Notes under the pieces: model-generated | What the model saw: only the letters and a program-made list of their open reading frames with translations | What the model was told of the DNA's origin: nothing | The model's database searches: none | NCBI RefSeq assembly: GCF_000503895.1 | Contig: NC_022997.1 | Location: forward strand, 372,001 to 436,000 | DNA length: 64,000 nt | Reading direction: 5' to 3' | Source of the DNA: Hyphomicrobium nitrativorans NL23 | GTDB taxonomy: Bacteria > Pseudomonadota > Alphaproteobacteria > Rhizobiales > Hyphomicrobiaceae | Position numbers and translations under genes: made by a program | Shown here: positions 56,747-64,000 of the stretch, piece by piece | How the letters are laid out: each line of letters begins with the position of its first letter | Position numbering within the stretch: position 1 is the first letter of the stretch

Positions 56747-57552
56747 TTAAAGTCCTAATACATCGCTCATATCGAAAAGGCCCGGACCTTTGTCCCGGCC
56801 CCAGACGGCAGCCTTGACAGCGCCGCGCGCGAAAATGCTCCGGTCGCCTGCACGATGCGTGATCTCGATCCGCTCGCCATCGCCCGCAAAAATGACCGTG
56901 TGGTCTCCGATTACGCTGCCCCCCCGCAACGTGGCAAACCCGATATCGCCACGCTGGCGCGGTCCGGTGTGTCCGTCCCTCGTTCTCACGCTTGCGGAGG
57001 TGAGCTCGATCCCGCGCCCTTGGGCTGCCGCCTGACCTAGCATCAAAGCCGTGCCGGATGGAGCATCGACTTTCTGGCGGTGGTGCATCTCCACAATCTC
57101 GATATCGAAGTCCGCATCGAGAGCTTCGGCGATGCGCCGCGTGACGGCCGTCAGGAGGTTGATACCGAGGCTCATGTTGCCCGCCTTGATGACCGTAGCA
57201 TGGCGGGATGCGGCTTCGATCGCGGCTTCGTCGTTTTCGCCGAGACCTGTGGTGCCGATGACATGGACGACGCCGGCCTTCGACGCGAGGGCGGCGATCT
57301 CGACGGTGGCTTGAGGCGTTGTGAAGTCGATGACCGCGTCGCTCGCGGCGACGATGGCGGCGGGATCGGACGTTACGACGATGCCGGAGGGGGGAGGCCC
57401 GCCAGGGTGGCGATGTCCGTGCCGAGATGCGGCGAGCCCGCGGGCTCTGTCGCGCCGCTCAGGGTCACGCCGTTGGTTTCGGCAATGATACGGACAAGCT
57501 CGCGCCCCATACGGCCCGCGGCTCCCGTCACGGCGATTTTTATGTCGCTCAT
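56747..57552 (-). pseudogene. dapB: dihydrodipicolinate reductase gene dapB with a single-base frameshift
   Basis: The N-terminal part ([18 protein letters not shown] to [10 protein letters not shown]) is in one frame and the rest ([29 protein letters not shown] through NMSLGINLL and [16 protein letters not shown] to the end) is in another. The break is at the G6 run 57389-57394 (C6 in the mRNA); a seventh base would restore 268 continuous residues, the normal DapB length. The enzyme is needed for lysine and peptidoglycan synthesis, so a sequencing error is likeliest. The mRNA reads C-CCC-CCT here, on which -1 slippage would also restore the frame. Confidence 0.9.
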
Positions 57553-57938
57553 CACGCCCTGGTCTTCAGGTTGGCCGCGCTTCGCCGGGAAGCACGGCGG
57601 GGTCAGTTGCGGGCCGATATAGCAACCGCAGGCAGTGAACGGAAGTGCGGCCCTTCCGCCGAACGGGGCTTCTCAACCGAGAACACGGTCGAGGCGATCG
57701 AGGAGGAGGCCAAAGGACGATCCGGCGACGCCCTATCATGGCATGCCGGAGGCGCTGCGTGCGGGCTGCTTCATGCCGGAGGTTAAGACATATCGGCGGG
57801 ATGGCGAACTGCGGACCGGCCGCGCAAGCGCTGGGCGTATAAACTCCGTCTTGCCAAAGCGTTGCGGGCGATTGCGCCCGCGCTGGGCAGCGCCCTCGTT
57901 GTCGGGCGGTTCGGTCCTGTGAGCGTGCCGTTGGCGCT
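57553..57938. other. Intergenic region between dapB and the acetyltransferase gene
   Basis: 386 bases with no intact gene. Two overlapping plus-strand frames have protein-like stretches (GCFMPEVKTYRRDGELRT, and in another frame KRWAYKLRLAKALRAIAPAL), which could be a short decayed gene, but there is no convincing start or ribosome site. The dapB promoter should also lie here. Confidence 0.35.
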
Positions 57939-58451
57939 TCAGGTCGGCCAGGCGAAAGCGATTTTTTCGAGCTTTTCGCCGCTCATCGTTTCGAAGGCCT
58001 GCTTCACGGGGCGGCCGCCGCGGCGCCAGTAAAAATCCGTGGCGCGTGTGTTCTCAGCCAGCGCCCAGACGATGAGCCCCTTGAGACGGCGCTGGTCCAG
58101 CCCGTGGCGGCAAGCTTCGAACAGGTGCTCGCCGAGCCCGAGGCCCTGATAAACGGGTGCAATGTAGAGTTCGTAGATCTCGCCTTGATAGGGACCGCGC
58201 GTGCGCGAAAAGCCGAGCGTCGCGTAACCGGCGATGGCGCCGGCCTTCTCGATTACGATGAGATTGTCACCGCTCTTGATGACGTTCGACCACCAATCGG
58301 CGCCGCGCCGGCGGATCATGTTTTCCAGATGGGTGTGGGGGATGACACCGCGATACGCCTGCGTCCAGGATTCGCGAAAAGCTTCGGCGACGGGCTGAGC
58401 GTCGGCGAGCTTCCCCTTACGAACCTTGATGTCGGAACGCGACCCTAACAT
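57939..58451 (-). CDS. GNAT-family N-acetyltransferase
   Basis: A 170-residue acetyl-CoA-dependent transferase. The fold is seen in VIEKAGAIAGYATLGFS, the motif A region YELYIAPVYQGLGLGEHLFEACRHGL (with the Q/R-x-x-G-x-G/A acetyl-CoA loop as QGLGLG) and the C-terminal ATDFYWRRGGRPV. The substrate cannot be told from sequence. The first ten residues are basic. Confidence 0.87.
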   Translation of the reverse strand: MLGSRSDIKVRKGKLADAQPVAEAFRESWTQAYRGVIPHTHLENMIRRRGADWWSNVIKSGDNLIVIEKAGAIAGYATLGFSRTRGPYQGEIYELYIAPVYQGLGLGEHLFEACRHGLDQRRLKGLIVWALAENTRATDFYWRRGGRPVKQAFETMSGEKLEKIAFAWPT

Positions 58452-58519
58452 GGAAGGATTATAGCGTGGATTTTGCTGTGTGTAACGTGCGCGGCGGCGA
58501 CGCTCGCAAAAAAATTGGC

Positions 58520-58558
58520 AATCAAAACAAAACGCCCGGCGATGGGGATCGCCGGGCG
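58520..58558 (-). terminator. Terminator of the phasin gene
   Basis: A stem CGCCCGGCGAT / ATCGCCGGGCG with a short loop (58533-58558), followed on the minus strand by TTTTGTTTTGATT. Confidence 0.88.
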
Positions 58559-58586
58559 CCGAGTGCGTGAAAACGGAGCGTTTGGA

Positions 58587-59039
58587 TTAGCCCGCCTTCT
58601 TGACCTGCTCGAAGGATTTCGTCGCGGCCGAGTTGAAGGTCTCGAACGTCTGCTGGGCAAGCTTGGTCGACAGCTCGAAGAGCTCCTTCGACTGGGCGCC
58701 AGCGACCGTGAACTGCTTCTGGACGAACGCCGTCTGCAGCTGGATCAGCTCGGGAAACGTCTTGGCGCGGGCAATGGCCTCGGCGGCGTCGAACACGGCT
58801 TCGGCGTTTGCCTCCGTGTTCTTCAGGACCTTCTCGCCGATCGACTTGGCGCTGGCGAAGGCCGCGACGGTCGCTTCCTCAAACACCTTGGCGTTGTCCT
58901 TGGCGACACTGTTCAGCTTGCCGTAGGTCTCGCGAGCCTTCGACACGCTGTCCTCGGCGATGGCCTGAACCTGCTCGGGGATGCGGGCATCCTTGGCGGC
59001 GGAAAAGAACTCTTGGGTCTGGCGGGTAAAGTCGTTCAT
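58587..59039 (-). CDS. Phasin
   Basis: A 150-residue, fully helical protein of the phasin 2 type (FTRQTQEFFSAAKDARIPEQVQAIAEDSV, NTEANAEAVFDAAEAIARAKTFPEL, LSTKLAQQTFETFNSAATKSF). Phasins coat polyhydroxyalkanoate granules. No cysteines or catalytic motif. It has a strong ribosome site (AGGAG) and its own terminator. PHA synthase genes are not in the window, so granule association is inferred from the family. Confidence 0.9.
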   Translation of the reverse strand: MNDFTRQTQEFFSAAKDARIPEQVQAIAEDSVSKARETYGKLNSVAKDNAKVFEEATVAAFASAKSIGEKVLKNTEANAEAVFDAAEAIARAKTFPELIQLQTAFVQKQFTVAGAQSKELFELSTKLAQQTFETFNSAATKSFEQVKKAG

Positions 59040-59301
59040 GGGGGTGCTCCTATCGGAAGAGATCGGCTGGTTATTCCAACGCGGGGCCTCCCGCTTGCGA
59101 CGGCTTGCGGTGCCCGATGTCTCGATAGGGACAGTAGCAGAATATTTTTGCAGCGCAACATGGAATATGCTGCTCTGCGTCAGTGGGCGATTTTCCCAGT
59201 GTTGGCGGGGTTAATCGGAGATTGTCCGCCGACTGGCGAATGTCGGCATTCGTGATCACATTTCGCAGATGCGAGAAAAGCCAAGCAAGCCATATCTTTA
59301 T

Positions 59302-60646
59302 CTAAAGCGCTGGGAACCGCTCCCGGTATCCCAAGGCCGAGCGATCGAAGAGAATGTCGCGGGGCGTCAGGGGGCGAGCGAGCGCCAAGCCCTCCAAAGA
59401 CCGGCAGCGCGACAAAGCGACATACGCCTGACCGTGGGCGAAGGTTCCGCGCCCGAGATCGATGTAGACGTTGTCGAGGGTCAGGCCCTGGGCCTTGTGA
59501 ATGGTGAGCGCCCAGGCGAGGCGGACCGGGTACTGCTTGAAGGTGCCGGCGACCGTGCCGACGATCTTCTCCTGCTCCTTGTCGTAGGCGTAGCGGCGCT
59601 GCTCCCAGCTCACCGGCTCAAGCTCGTGCTCGCGGCCGGCAACCTCGATCATCACCTTCTTGTCTTCCAGGCGCGAGATGCGCGCGATCGTGCCGTTGAC
59701 CCAGCGGCGCTCGGGATCGTTGCGCAGAAGGATGACCTTGGCGCCCGGTTTCAAGGTGAGGGCGCTGTCCGTCGGGTGCGAGGCGTTCGTGAAATCTCCG
59801 GTGATGCCCGCCTCATACGTGTGGGCGTGGCCGGGCAGGGCGTCGAGGTAGGCGGCGTTGATGCGGTGAGCCGCGGCGTTGGTGGGCGTCAGGATGACAA
59901 ATTTCTCGCCCTCTCCGAGCGTGCGGATCGGAGCCACGCGCTCGTTGAGCTGGATGAGATCGTCCTCCTCGACCTCGCCGTCGCGGATCCGGTTCAGCAC
60001 CGAGATCAGCGCTTCGTCGCTTTGGCGGAATACCTGCGTGAGTTCGAGGCGGGCTGTGCCCGCGCCTTCGCCGAGGGCGGGCACGGAAAAGAAGAACGGA
60101 CCGCCGAACTCGGATTCGAGATGGGCTGCGACCTCGGCTTCCTGAACCACCGGCGGGAGCTGATGCAAGTCTCCGAACAGTACGAGGCGGACGCCGCCGA
60201 ACGGTTCGCGTGGGCGGCCGCGGTTGATGCGGAGCGACTGGTCGAGGGCCCACATCAGGTCCGAGCGTACCATCGAGACTTCGTCGATGACGAGAAAGTC
60301 GAGCTTGCGCATGACCTGGCCATTGCGGCTGCGGCGGATGTCGTCCGAGCGCAAAAAGCCGCGGGGGGAGGCCAAAGAACGAATGGATGGTCTGGCCGCC
60401 AACGTTGACGGCCGCGAGCCCCGTGGGGGCGACGACGACGATCTCGGCATCGAGCGTGCCTTGCAGGGCGCGCAGCAGCGTCGATTTGCCGGTTCCGGCG
60501 CGGCCGGTCACGAACAAGTGGCCTTCGCGTGCGTCGGCGAGGAAATCGAGCGCGGCGCGGTATTCGTCGGTCGGCGTGATGCCGTCGGGCCATTGAGGCT
60601 CGTTCGCGCGTTCGTTGGCGAGCGGGGTGGTGGGCGGTGTCGGCAA
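59302..60646 (-). pseudogene. Pif1/RecD-like helicase (AAA family ATPase) with a single-base frameshift
   Basis: Starts at a TTG with GGAAGG upstream. The N-terminal frame has Walker [19 protein letters not shown] and [25 protein letters not shown]. The second frame continues [29 protein letters not shown] (Walker B), [13 protein letters not shown], and ends with WALTIHKAQGLTLDNVYIDLG and YVALSRCRSLEGL. The break lies at the A5 run 60353-60357: with four A the junction reads [17 protein letters not shown], which I recall as the family pattern. Repaired, it is about 448 residues. Likely a sequencing error or a recent mutation. Confidence 0.87.
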
Positions 60647-60894
60647 GTCGAGCCTTCCAATCTTAGCCAGCGCCTCTCGACCTAGAATGCTGCGGCTACG
60701 CCTGTCAAAGACATGGCGCTTCCGCCGGGGGCATGGCCTGCTGTTTGGCCGGGAGGGATGGTGCGCTTCCCCGCCAAGCTTACTTTGGCCAAAGGTCGAG
60801 ATGTTCGAAAGAACCTTGAAAGACGGGGCTTCGGCGCGTAAGTCAACGCCGCCGGTCGGAAAATTCCGATTGGACGGAAAAGGACCTGAAAATC

Positions 60895-61923
60895 ATGGGA
60901 TATAAAGTCGCTGTCGTGGGTGCGACCGGCAATGTCGGCCGCGAAATGATGAACGTGCTCGTCGAGCGCAGCTTCCCCGCTGACGAAGTCTTCGCCGTTG
61001 CTTCGCGCCGTTCGCTCGGCGCCGAGGTTTCGTACGGAGACGCGACTCTCAAATGCCAGGACCTCGAACAGTTCGATTTCTCGAAAGTGGATATTTGCCT
61101 GATGTCCGCCGGCTCATCCGTGTCGAAGGTCTGGAGCCCGAAGATCGGGGCCATGGGTGCGGTCGTGATCGATAACTCGTCGTGCTGGCGCTATGACCAG
61201 GACGTGCCGCTCATCGTGCCGGAAGTCAACGCGGATGCCGTTCAGGGCTTCACGAAGAAGAACATCATCGCCAACCCCAACTGCTCGACGGCCCAGTTGG
61301 TCGTCGCGCTGAAGCCGCTGCACGATGCCGCGAAGATCAAGCGCGTCGTCGTCTCGACCTATCAGTCCGTTTCGGGCGCGGGCAAGGATGCGATGGACGA
61401 GCTGTGGTCTCAGACCAAGGGCAAGTACGTGCCCGGGCAGGACGTCGAGCCGAACAAGTTTCCGAAGCAGATCGCCTTCAACTGCATTCCTCATATCGAC
61501 GTTTTCATGGAAGACGGTTTCACGAAAGAGGAATGGAAGATGGTCGCCGAGACGAAGAAGATGCTCGACCCGTCCATCAAGCTGACGGCGACGTGCGTGC
61601 GCGTGCCGGTGTTCGTCGGTCACTCGGAGTCGGTCAACATCGAGTTCGAGCGGCCGATCACGGCGGACGAAGCGCGCGATATCCTGCGTGACGCACCGGG
61701 CGTGCAGGTGGTCGATAAGCGCGAGCCGGGCGGCTACGTCACGCCTGTCGAGGCGGCCGGCGAGTTCGACACGTTCGTGTCGCGCATTCGCGAGGATGCA
61801 ACCGTCGAGAACGGTCTTGCGATGTGGATCGTGTCGGACAACCTGCTCAAAGGCGCGGCACTCAACACCGTGCAGATCGCGGAAACGCTGATCGGCCGTA
61901 ACCTGCTCAAGGCCGCGGCGTAG
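60895..61923 (+). CDS. asd: Aspartate-semialdehyde dehydrogenase
   Basis: A 342-residue NADPH enzyme reducing aspartyl phosphate, the branch point to lysine, threonine and methionine. NADP site VAVVGATGNVGREMM, active-site cysteine in IIANPNCSTAQLVV, and substrate-binding SVSGAGKDAMDEL are intact. It lies 3.3 kb from dapB, a later enzyme of the same pathway. A terminator follows. Confidence 0.97.
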   Translation: MGYKVAVVGATGNVGREMMNVLVERSFPADEVFAVASRRSLGAEVSYGDATLKCQDLEQFDFSKVDICLMSAGSSVSKVWSPKIGAMGAVVIDNSSCWRYDQDVPLIVPEVNADAVQGFTKKNIIANPNCSTAQLVVALKPLHDAAKIKRVVVSTYQSVSGAGKDAMDELWSQTKGKYVPGQDVEPNKFPKQIAFNCIPHIDVFMEDGFTKEEWKMVAETKKMLDPSIKLTATCVRVPVFVGHSESVNIEFERPITADEARDILRDAPGVQVVDKREPGGYVTPVEAAGEFDTFVSRIREDATVENGLAMWIVSDNLLKGAALNTVQIAETLIGRNLLKAAA

Positions 61924-61952
61924 GAAACGCGCGTTCTTCGATCGGAGAAAGC

Positions 61953-61982
61953 AAGGGGCCCTCGTAAGGGGGCCCTTTTTTA
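61953..61982. terminator. Terminator after asd
   Basis: A stem AAGGGGCCC / GGGGCCCTT (one internal mismatch) with a short loop and a T6 run; it reaches the end of the convergent marR-type gene. Confidence 0.87.
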
Positions 61983-62444
61983 TTCCGGTGTATCGGGCTT
62001 CGACTGCAGCGCATCGACGATGGCGATGAGATCGTCGACGAAACGTTCGCGGTGCGTGTCTGCGAGCGCTGCGAGGATCGCTTCGTCCACGCGCTTTACA
62101 TAGGGCGCCGCGGCCTTCAGCCTGTTCCATCCGAGCTCGGTCAACGTCACAGCGTAGGCGCGCGCATCTTCGCGTGTGCGCCGGCGTTGAATGAGGCCCC
62201 GCTTCAAAAGCCGTTGCGTGATGTCTGCCACCGTGGAGCGGTCGATGCCCGTTCTCTCGACAAGGTGGGTTTGGCTCAAGCCCTCGAACTTGGCGATCGT
62301 CGACAGCACCGCGAACTGCCTTGGCGTCAAACCGTCCTCCTGCAGAACTGCAAGGAAGAGATCCGTCGCGCATTGGTCTGCACGGTGAAGAAGGTGGAGA
62401 GGCGATCGCTCGAGACTGCCGAATTCGTCTTTCGTGTCGCGCAT
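61980..62444 (-). CDS. MarR-family transcriptional regulator
   Basis: A 154-residue winged-helix repressor. The recognition region is LSQTHLVERTGIDRSTVADITQRLLKRGLI, followed by the wing RRRTREDARAYAVTLTELG. The ligand and targets are unknown; nothing divergent to it suggests an operon it controls. In-frame ATGs at 62510 and 62540 are alternatives; 62444 gives the normal family length but has no clear ribosome site. Confidence 0.87.
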   Translation of the reverse strand: MRDTKDEFGSLERSPLHLLHRADQCATDLFLAVLQEDGLTPRQFAVLSTIAKFEGLSQTHLVERTGIDRSTVADITQRLLKRGLIQRRRTREDARAYAVTLTELGWNRLKAAAPYVKRVDEAILAALADTHRERFVDDLIAIVDALQSKPDTPE

Positions 62445-62661
62445 TGTCGTGATGTGTACTTTTTTGGGTCCAATCCCTGTGTGGAACTTTTGCTCAAAGA
62501 GCGGTTTCATGGCGTGTCCGCACGCCCATGGAGCACACACTTAACAATTCAGATCAGCGCGTCTAGACAAAATGGTTCATACAAACAGGAGTCGTGCATT
62601 TATGACACGACAAGGTATCAAAAGCATGCTGACCGTCAGTATTGACCATATCGATGGTGCG

Positions 62662-63258
62662 TCAGTTGTTCGGCTCGGGGTCCGACGCATAACGCTTTAA
62701 CAGTCCGACTTGTGCGATGGCGAACGCCATTGTTATCGGCATGATACCAAATAGTTTGAAAGACACCCAAGCGTCGGTCGACAAGAGGCGCCATGTCACT
62801 TCATTGAGTATTGCGAGAAAGACAAAGAAGCACGCCCAACGGAACGTCAGCTTGCGCCAGCCTTCGGCCGTGAGAGCGAATACGTCGCCGAAAAGATATT
62901 TGAGCAGGGCGTGCCCGAACAGCAAACCGCCGAACAGGATGCTGGCGAAGATGCCGTTGACGATGGTCGGCTTCAGCTTGATGAAAAGCTCGTCCTGAAG
63001 ATAAAGCGTAAGACTGCCGAACAGGATAACGAAAACGCCCGAGACGAGGGGCATCACCGGGATCTTTCCGAACAGGATGCGCGACGCCGTGAGCGACACG
63101 AGCGTTGCCACGACGAAGCATCCCGTGCCCCAGAAGATGTCGGCGCGCGCGTTGACGATGAAGAACACGACGAGCGGGCCCAGTTCGAGCAGGAACTTCA
63201 GAAGCGGGGGTTCTGCGTTGTGAGGTCCGGCGGCGCTCTTGGTGTCGAGTTGGCTCAT
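62662..63258 (-). CDS. YciB/IspZ-type intracellular septation membrane protein, paralogue 1
   Basis: A 198-residue protein with five or six transmembrane helices. The family blocks are LKFLLELGPLVVFFIVNARADIFW, SGVFVILFGSLTLYLQDELFIKLKPTIVNGIFASILFGG and LAILNEVTWRLLSTDAWVSFKLFGIMPITMAF. YciB proteins are linked to septation and cell-envelope integrity. It lies 73 bp after a second, diverged copy on the same strand. Confidence 0.9.
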   Translation of the reverse strand: MSQLDTKSAAGPHNAEPPLLKFLLELGPLVVFFIVNARADIFWGTGCFVVATLVSLTASRILFGKIPVMPLVSGVFVILFGSLTLYLQDELFIKLKPTIVNGIFASILFGGLLFGHALLKYLFGDVFALTAEGWRKLTFRWACFFVFLAILNEVTWRLLSTDAWVSFKLFGIMPITMAFAIAQVGLLKRYASDPEPNN

Positions 63259-63331
63259 TGTCGGTGTTCCGTTCGCTCTGATCGCCGGGCTCAGCTGTAC
63301 GTTTCGGGACTTGGGTCTTTTGTGGCGCGTG

Positions 63332-63937
63332 TCACAAGTGATGCTTGCTCATCCATTTGGTGAGAAGCCATGCGTAGATGCCGCTCATCGGAAGCACGAA
63401 GAACAGCTTGAACGCGATCCAGACATCGACGCCGTTCATGGCGAAACCGAGAACGTGGTAGATCTGGTCGTCTTTGAAGCCGATGCGGACGACTTCGTTC
63501 AAAAGTGCCGTGAGGACGAAGAACCAGGCGAAGCTGCGCGTGAACGTGTCCCAGCCTGCCTTGGTATAATGAAAGGTCTTCTCGAAGACGTACTGGAAGA
63601 AGTTGCGATCCAGCCAGAGGCCGAGGAAGAGGAAGCCCGCGAACATCGCGTTGAAGATCGTGACCTTGATCTGCACCCACATCGGGTCGCCGGTGATCAG
63701 CGTCAAGGCGCCGAAGACGATGGTGACCGATGACGCGATGAGCGGGAAGATGGGCGGGCGGCGGAACATGTAGATCATCGCGACAATCGCGACGAGGGTC
63801 GAAACGATCAGCGCCCACGTGCCAGCCGCGATCCCGTAGAGCGCGTTGACGACGAACATCAAGACGAGCGGTCCGAACTCGCTGAGGATGTTGACCGTCT
63901 GCTCGGCGTTGAACGGATAGAGGCGGCGGCGGCTCAT
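63332..63937 (-). CDS. YciB/IspZ-type intracellular septation membrane protein, paralogue 2
   Basis: A 201-residue relative of the downstream gene with the same helix order: NILSEFGPLVLMFVVNALYGIAAG, SSVTIVFGALTLITGDPMWVQIKVTIFNAMFAG and TALLNEVVRIGFKDDQIYHVLG...VWIAFKLFFVLPMSGIY. By eye the two copies keep only the family motifs, so the duplication is old. The upstream region runs off the window. Confidence 0.88.
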   Translation of the reverse strand: MSRRRLYPFNAEQTVNILSEFGPLVLMFVVNALYGIAAGTWALIVSTLVAIVAMIYMFRRPPIFPLIASSVTIVFGALTLITGDPMWVQIKVTIFNAMFAGFLFLGLWLDRNFFQYVFEKTFHYTKAGWDTFTRSFAWFFVLTALLNEVVRIGFKDDQIYHVLGFAMNGVDVWIAFKLFFVLPMSGIYAWLLTKWMSKHHL

Positions 63938-64000
63938 ACGTCTGGTAACCTTTGTTTGTCGCTGCGGATGGGCTCGGGGACTTGCTGCCCCGCGCTTACG

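Noticed and set aside
57380-57400. Programmed -1 frameshifting as the explanation for dapB
   Set aside because: The heptamer fits, but no stimulatory structure is obvious and dapB is not known to use frameshifting. A homopolymer error is the simpler reading, so it is kept only as an alternative.

Overview
This window comes from the chromosome of a GC-rich alphaproteobacterium. Gene content and order fit the Hyphomicrobiales, most likely a Hyphomicrobium-like (Hyphomicrobiaceae) organism. That placement is inferred from three things: the hemE/ppsR/maf/aroE/coaE/dnaQ/secB and rho/mnmE/mnmG/rsmG/parA/parB blocks typical of the origin region in this class, two ethylmalonyl-CoA-pathway enzymes (mesaconyl-CoA hydratase and a malyl-CoA lyase/thioesterase) as found in serine-cycle methylotrophs, and a phasin pointing to polyhydroxyalkanoate storage. 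I could not run a database search.

Layout. 0-7.6 kb: the end of a helicase-like gene, an S4 RNA-binding protein, ferredoxin fdxA, a CarD regulator with a histone-H1-like tail, a nuclease, an RTX-like protein and ppk2. 7.7-13.3 kb: phoR, a DoxX gene and sdhCDA without sdhB. 13.5-18.6 kb: an FAD oxidoreductase, mesaconyl-CoA hydratase, an L,D-transpeptidase, a malyl-CoA lyase-like enzyme and pdxY. 18.6-21.1 kb: a SulP transporter divergent from a beta-carbonic anhydrase. 21.4-24.4 kb: cytochrome c maturation genes ccmABCDG. 24.6-33.2 kb: acnA, DUF1223, quinone oxidoreductase, SPOUT methyltransferase, IalB-like, Smr, mltA and Tim44-like genes. 33.5-37.9 kb: secB, then dnaQ-coaE-aroE-maf-ppsR on the minus strand. 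38.3-53.5 kb: mostly plus-strand hemE, hemJ, rho, mnmE, mnmG, rsmG, parA, parB, hisE and coaA. 53.6-64 kb: a small secreted protein, leuB, gpmA, frameshifted dapB, a phasin, a frameshifted Pif1-like helicase, asd, a MarR regulator and two YciB/IspZ paralogues.

The most important structural inference is that the replication origin lies in the 412-bp gap between ppsR (minus) and hemE (plus). Genes diverge from this gap, it ends in an AT-rich stretch, and it carries weak DnaA-box-like motifs. About 8-12 kb to its right is a cluster of parS-like sites (core TTTCACGTGAA): three spaced exactly 42 bp apart and two more on either side of an uncharacterised gene, plus a perfect palindrome inside rsmG just upstream of parAB. 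Together these form the replication-segregation centre.

The window is also rich in palindromic intergenic repeats of at least five types. Two families (about 51 bp and about 112 bp) show compensatory stem changes between copies, and copies of the 51-bp family supply the stop codons of two genes. Two otherwise intact genes (dapB and the helicase) are each broken by a single-base homopolymer change.
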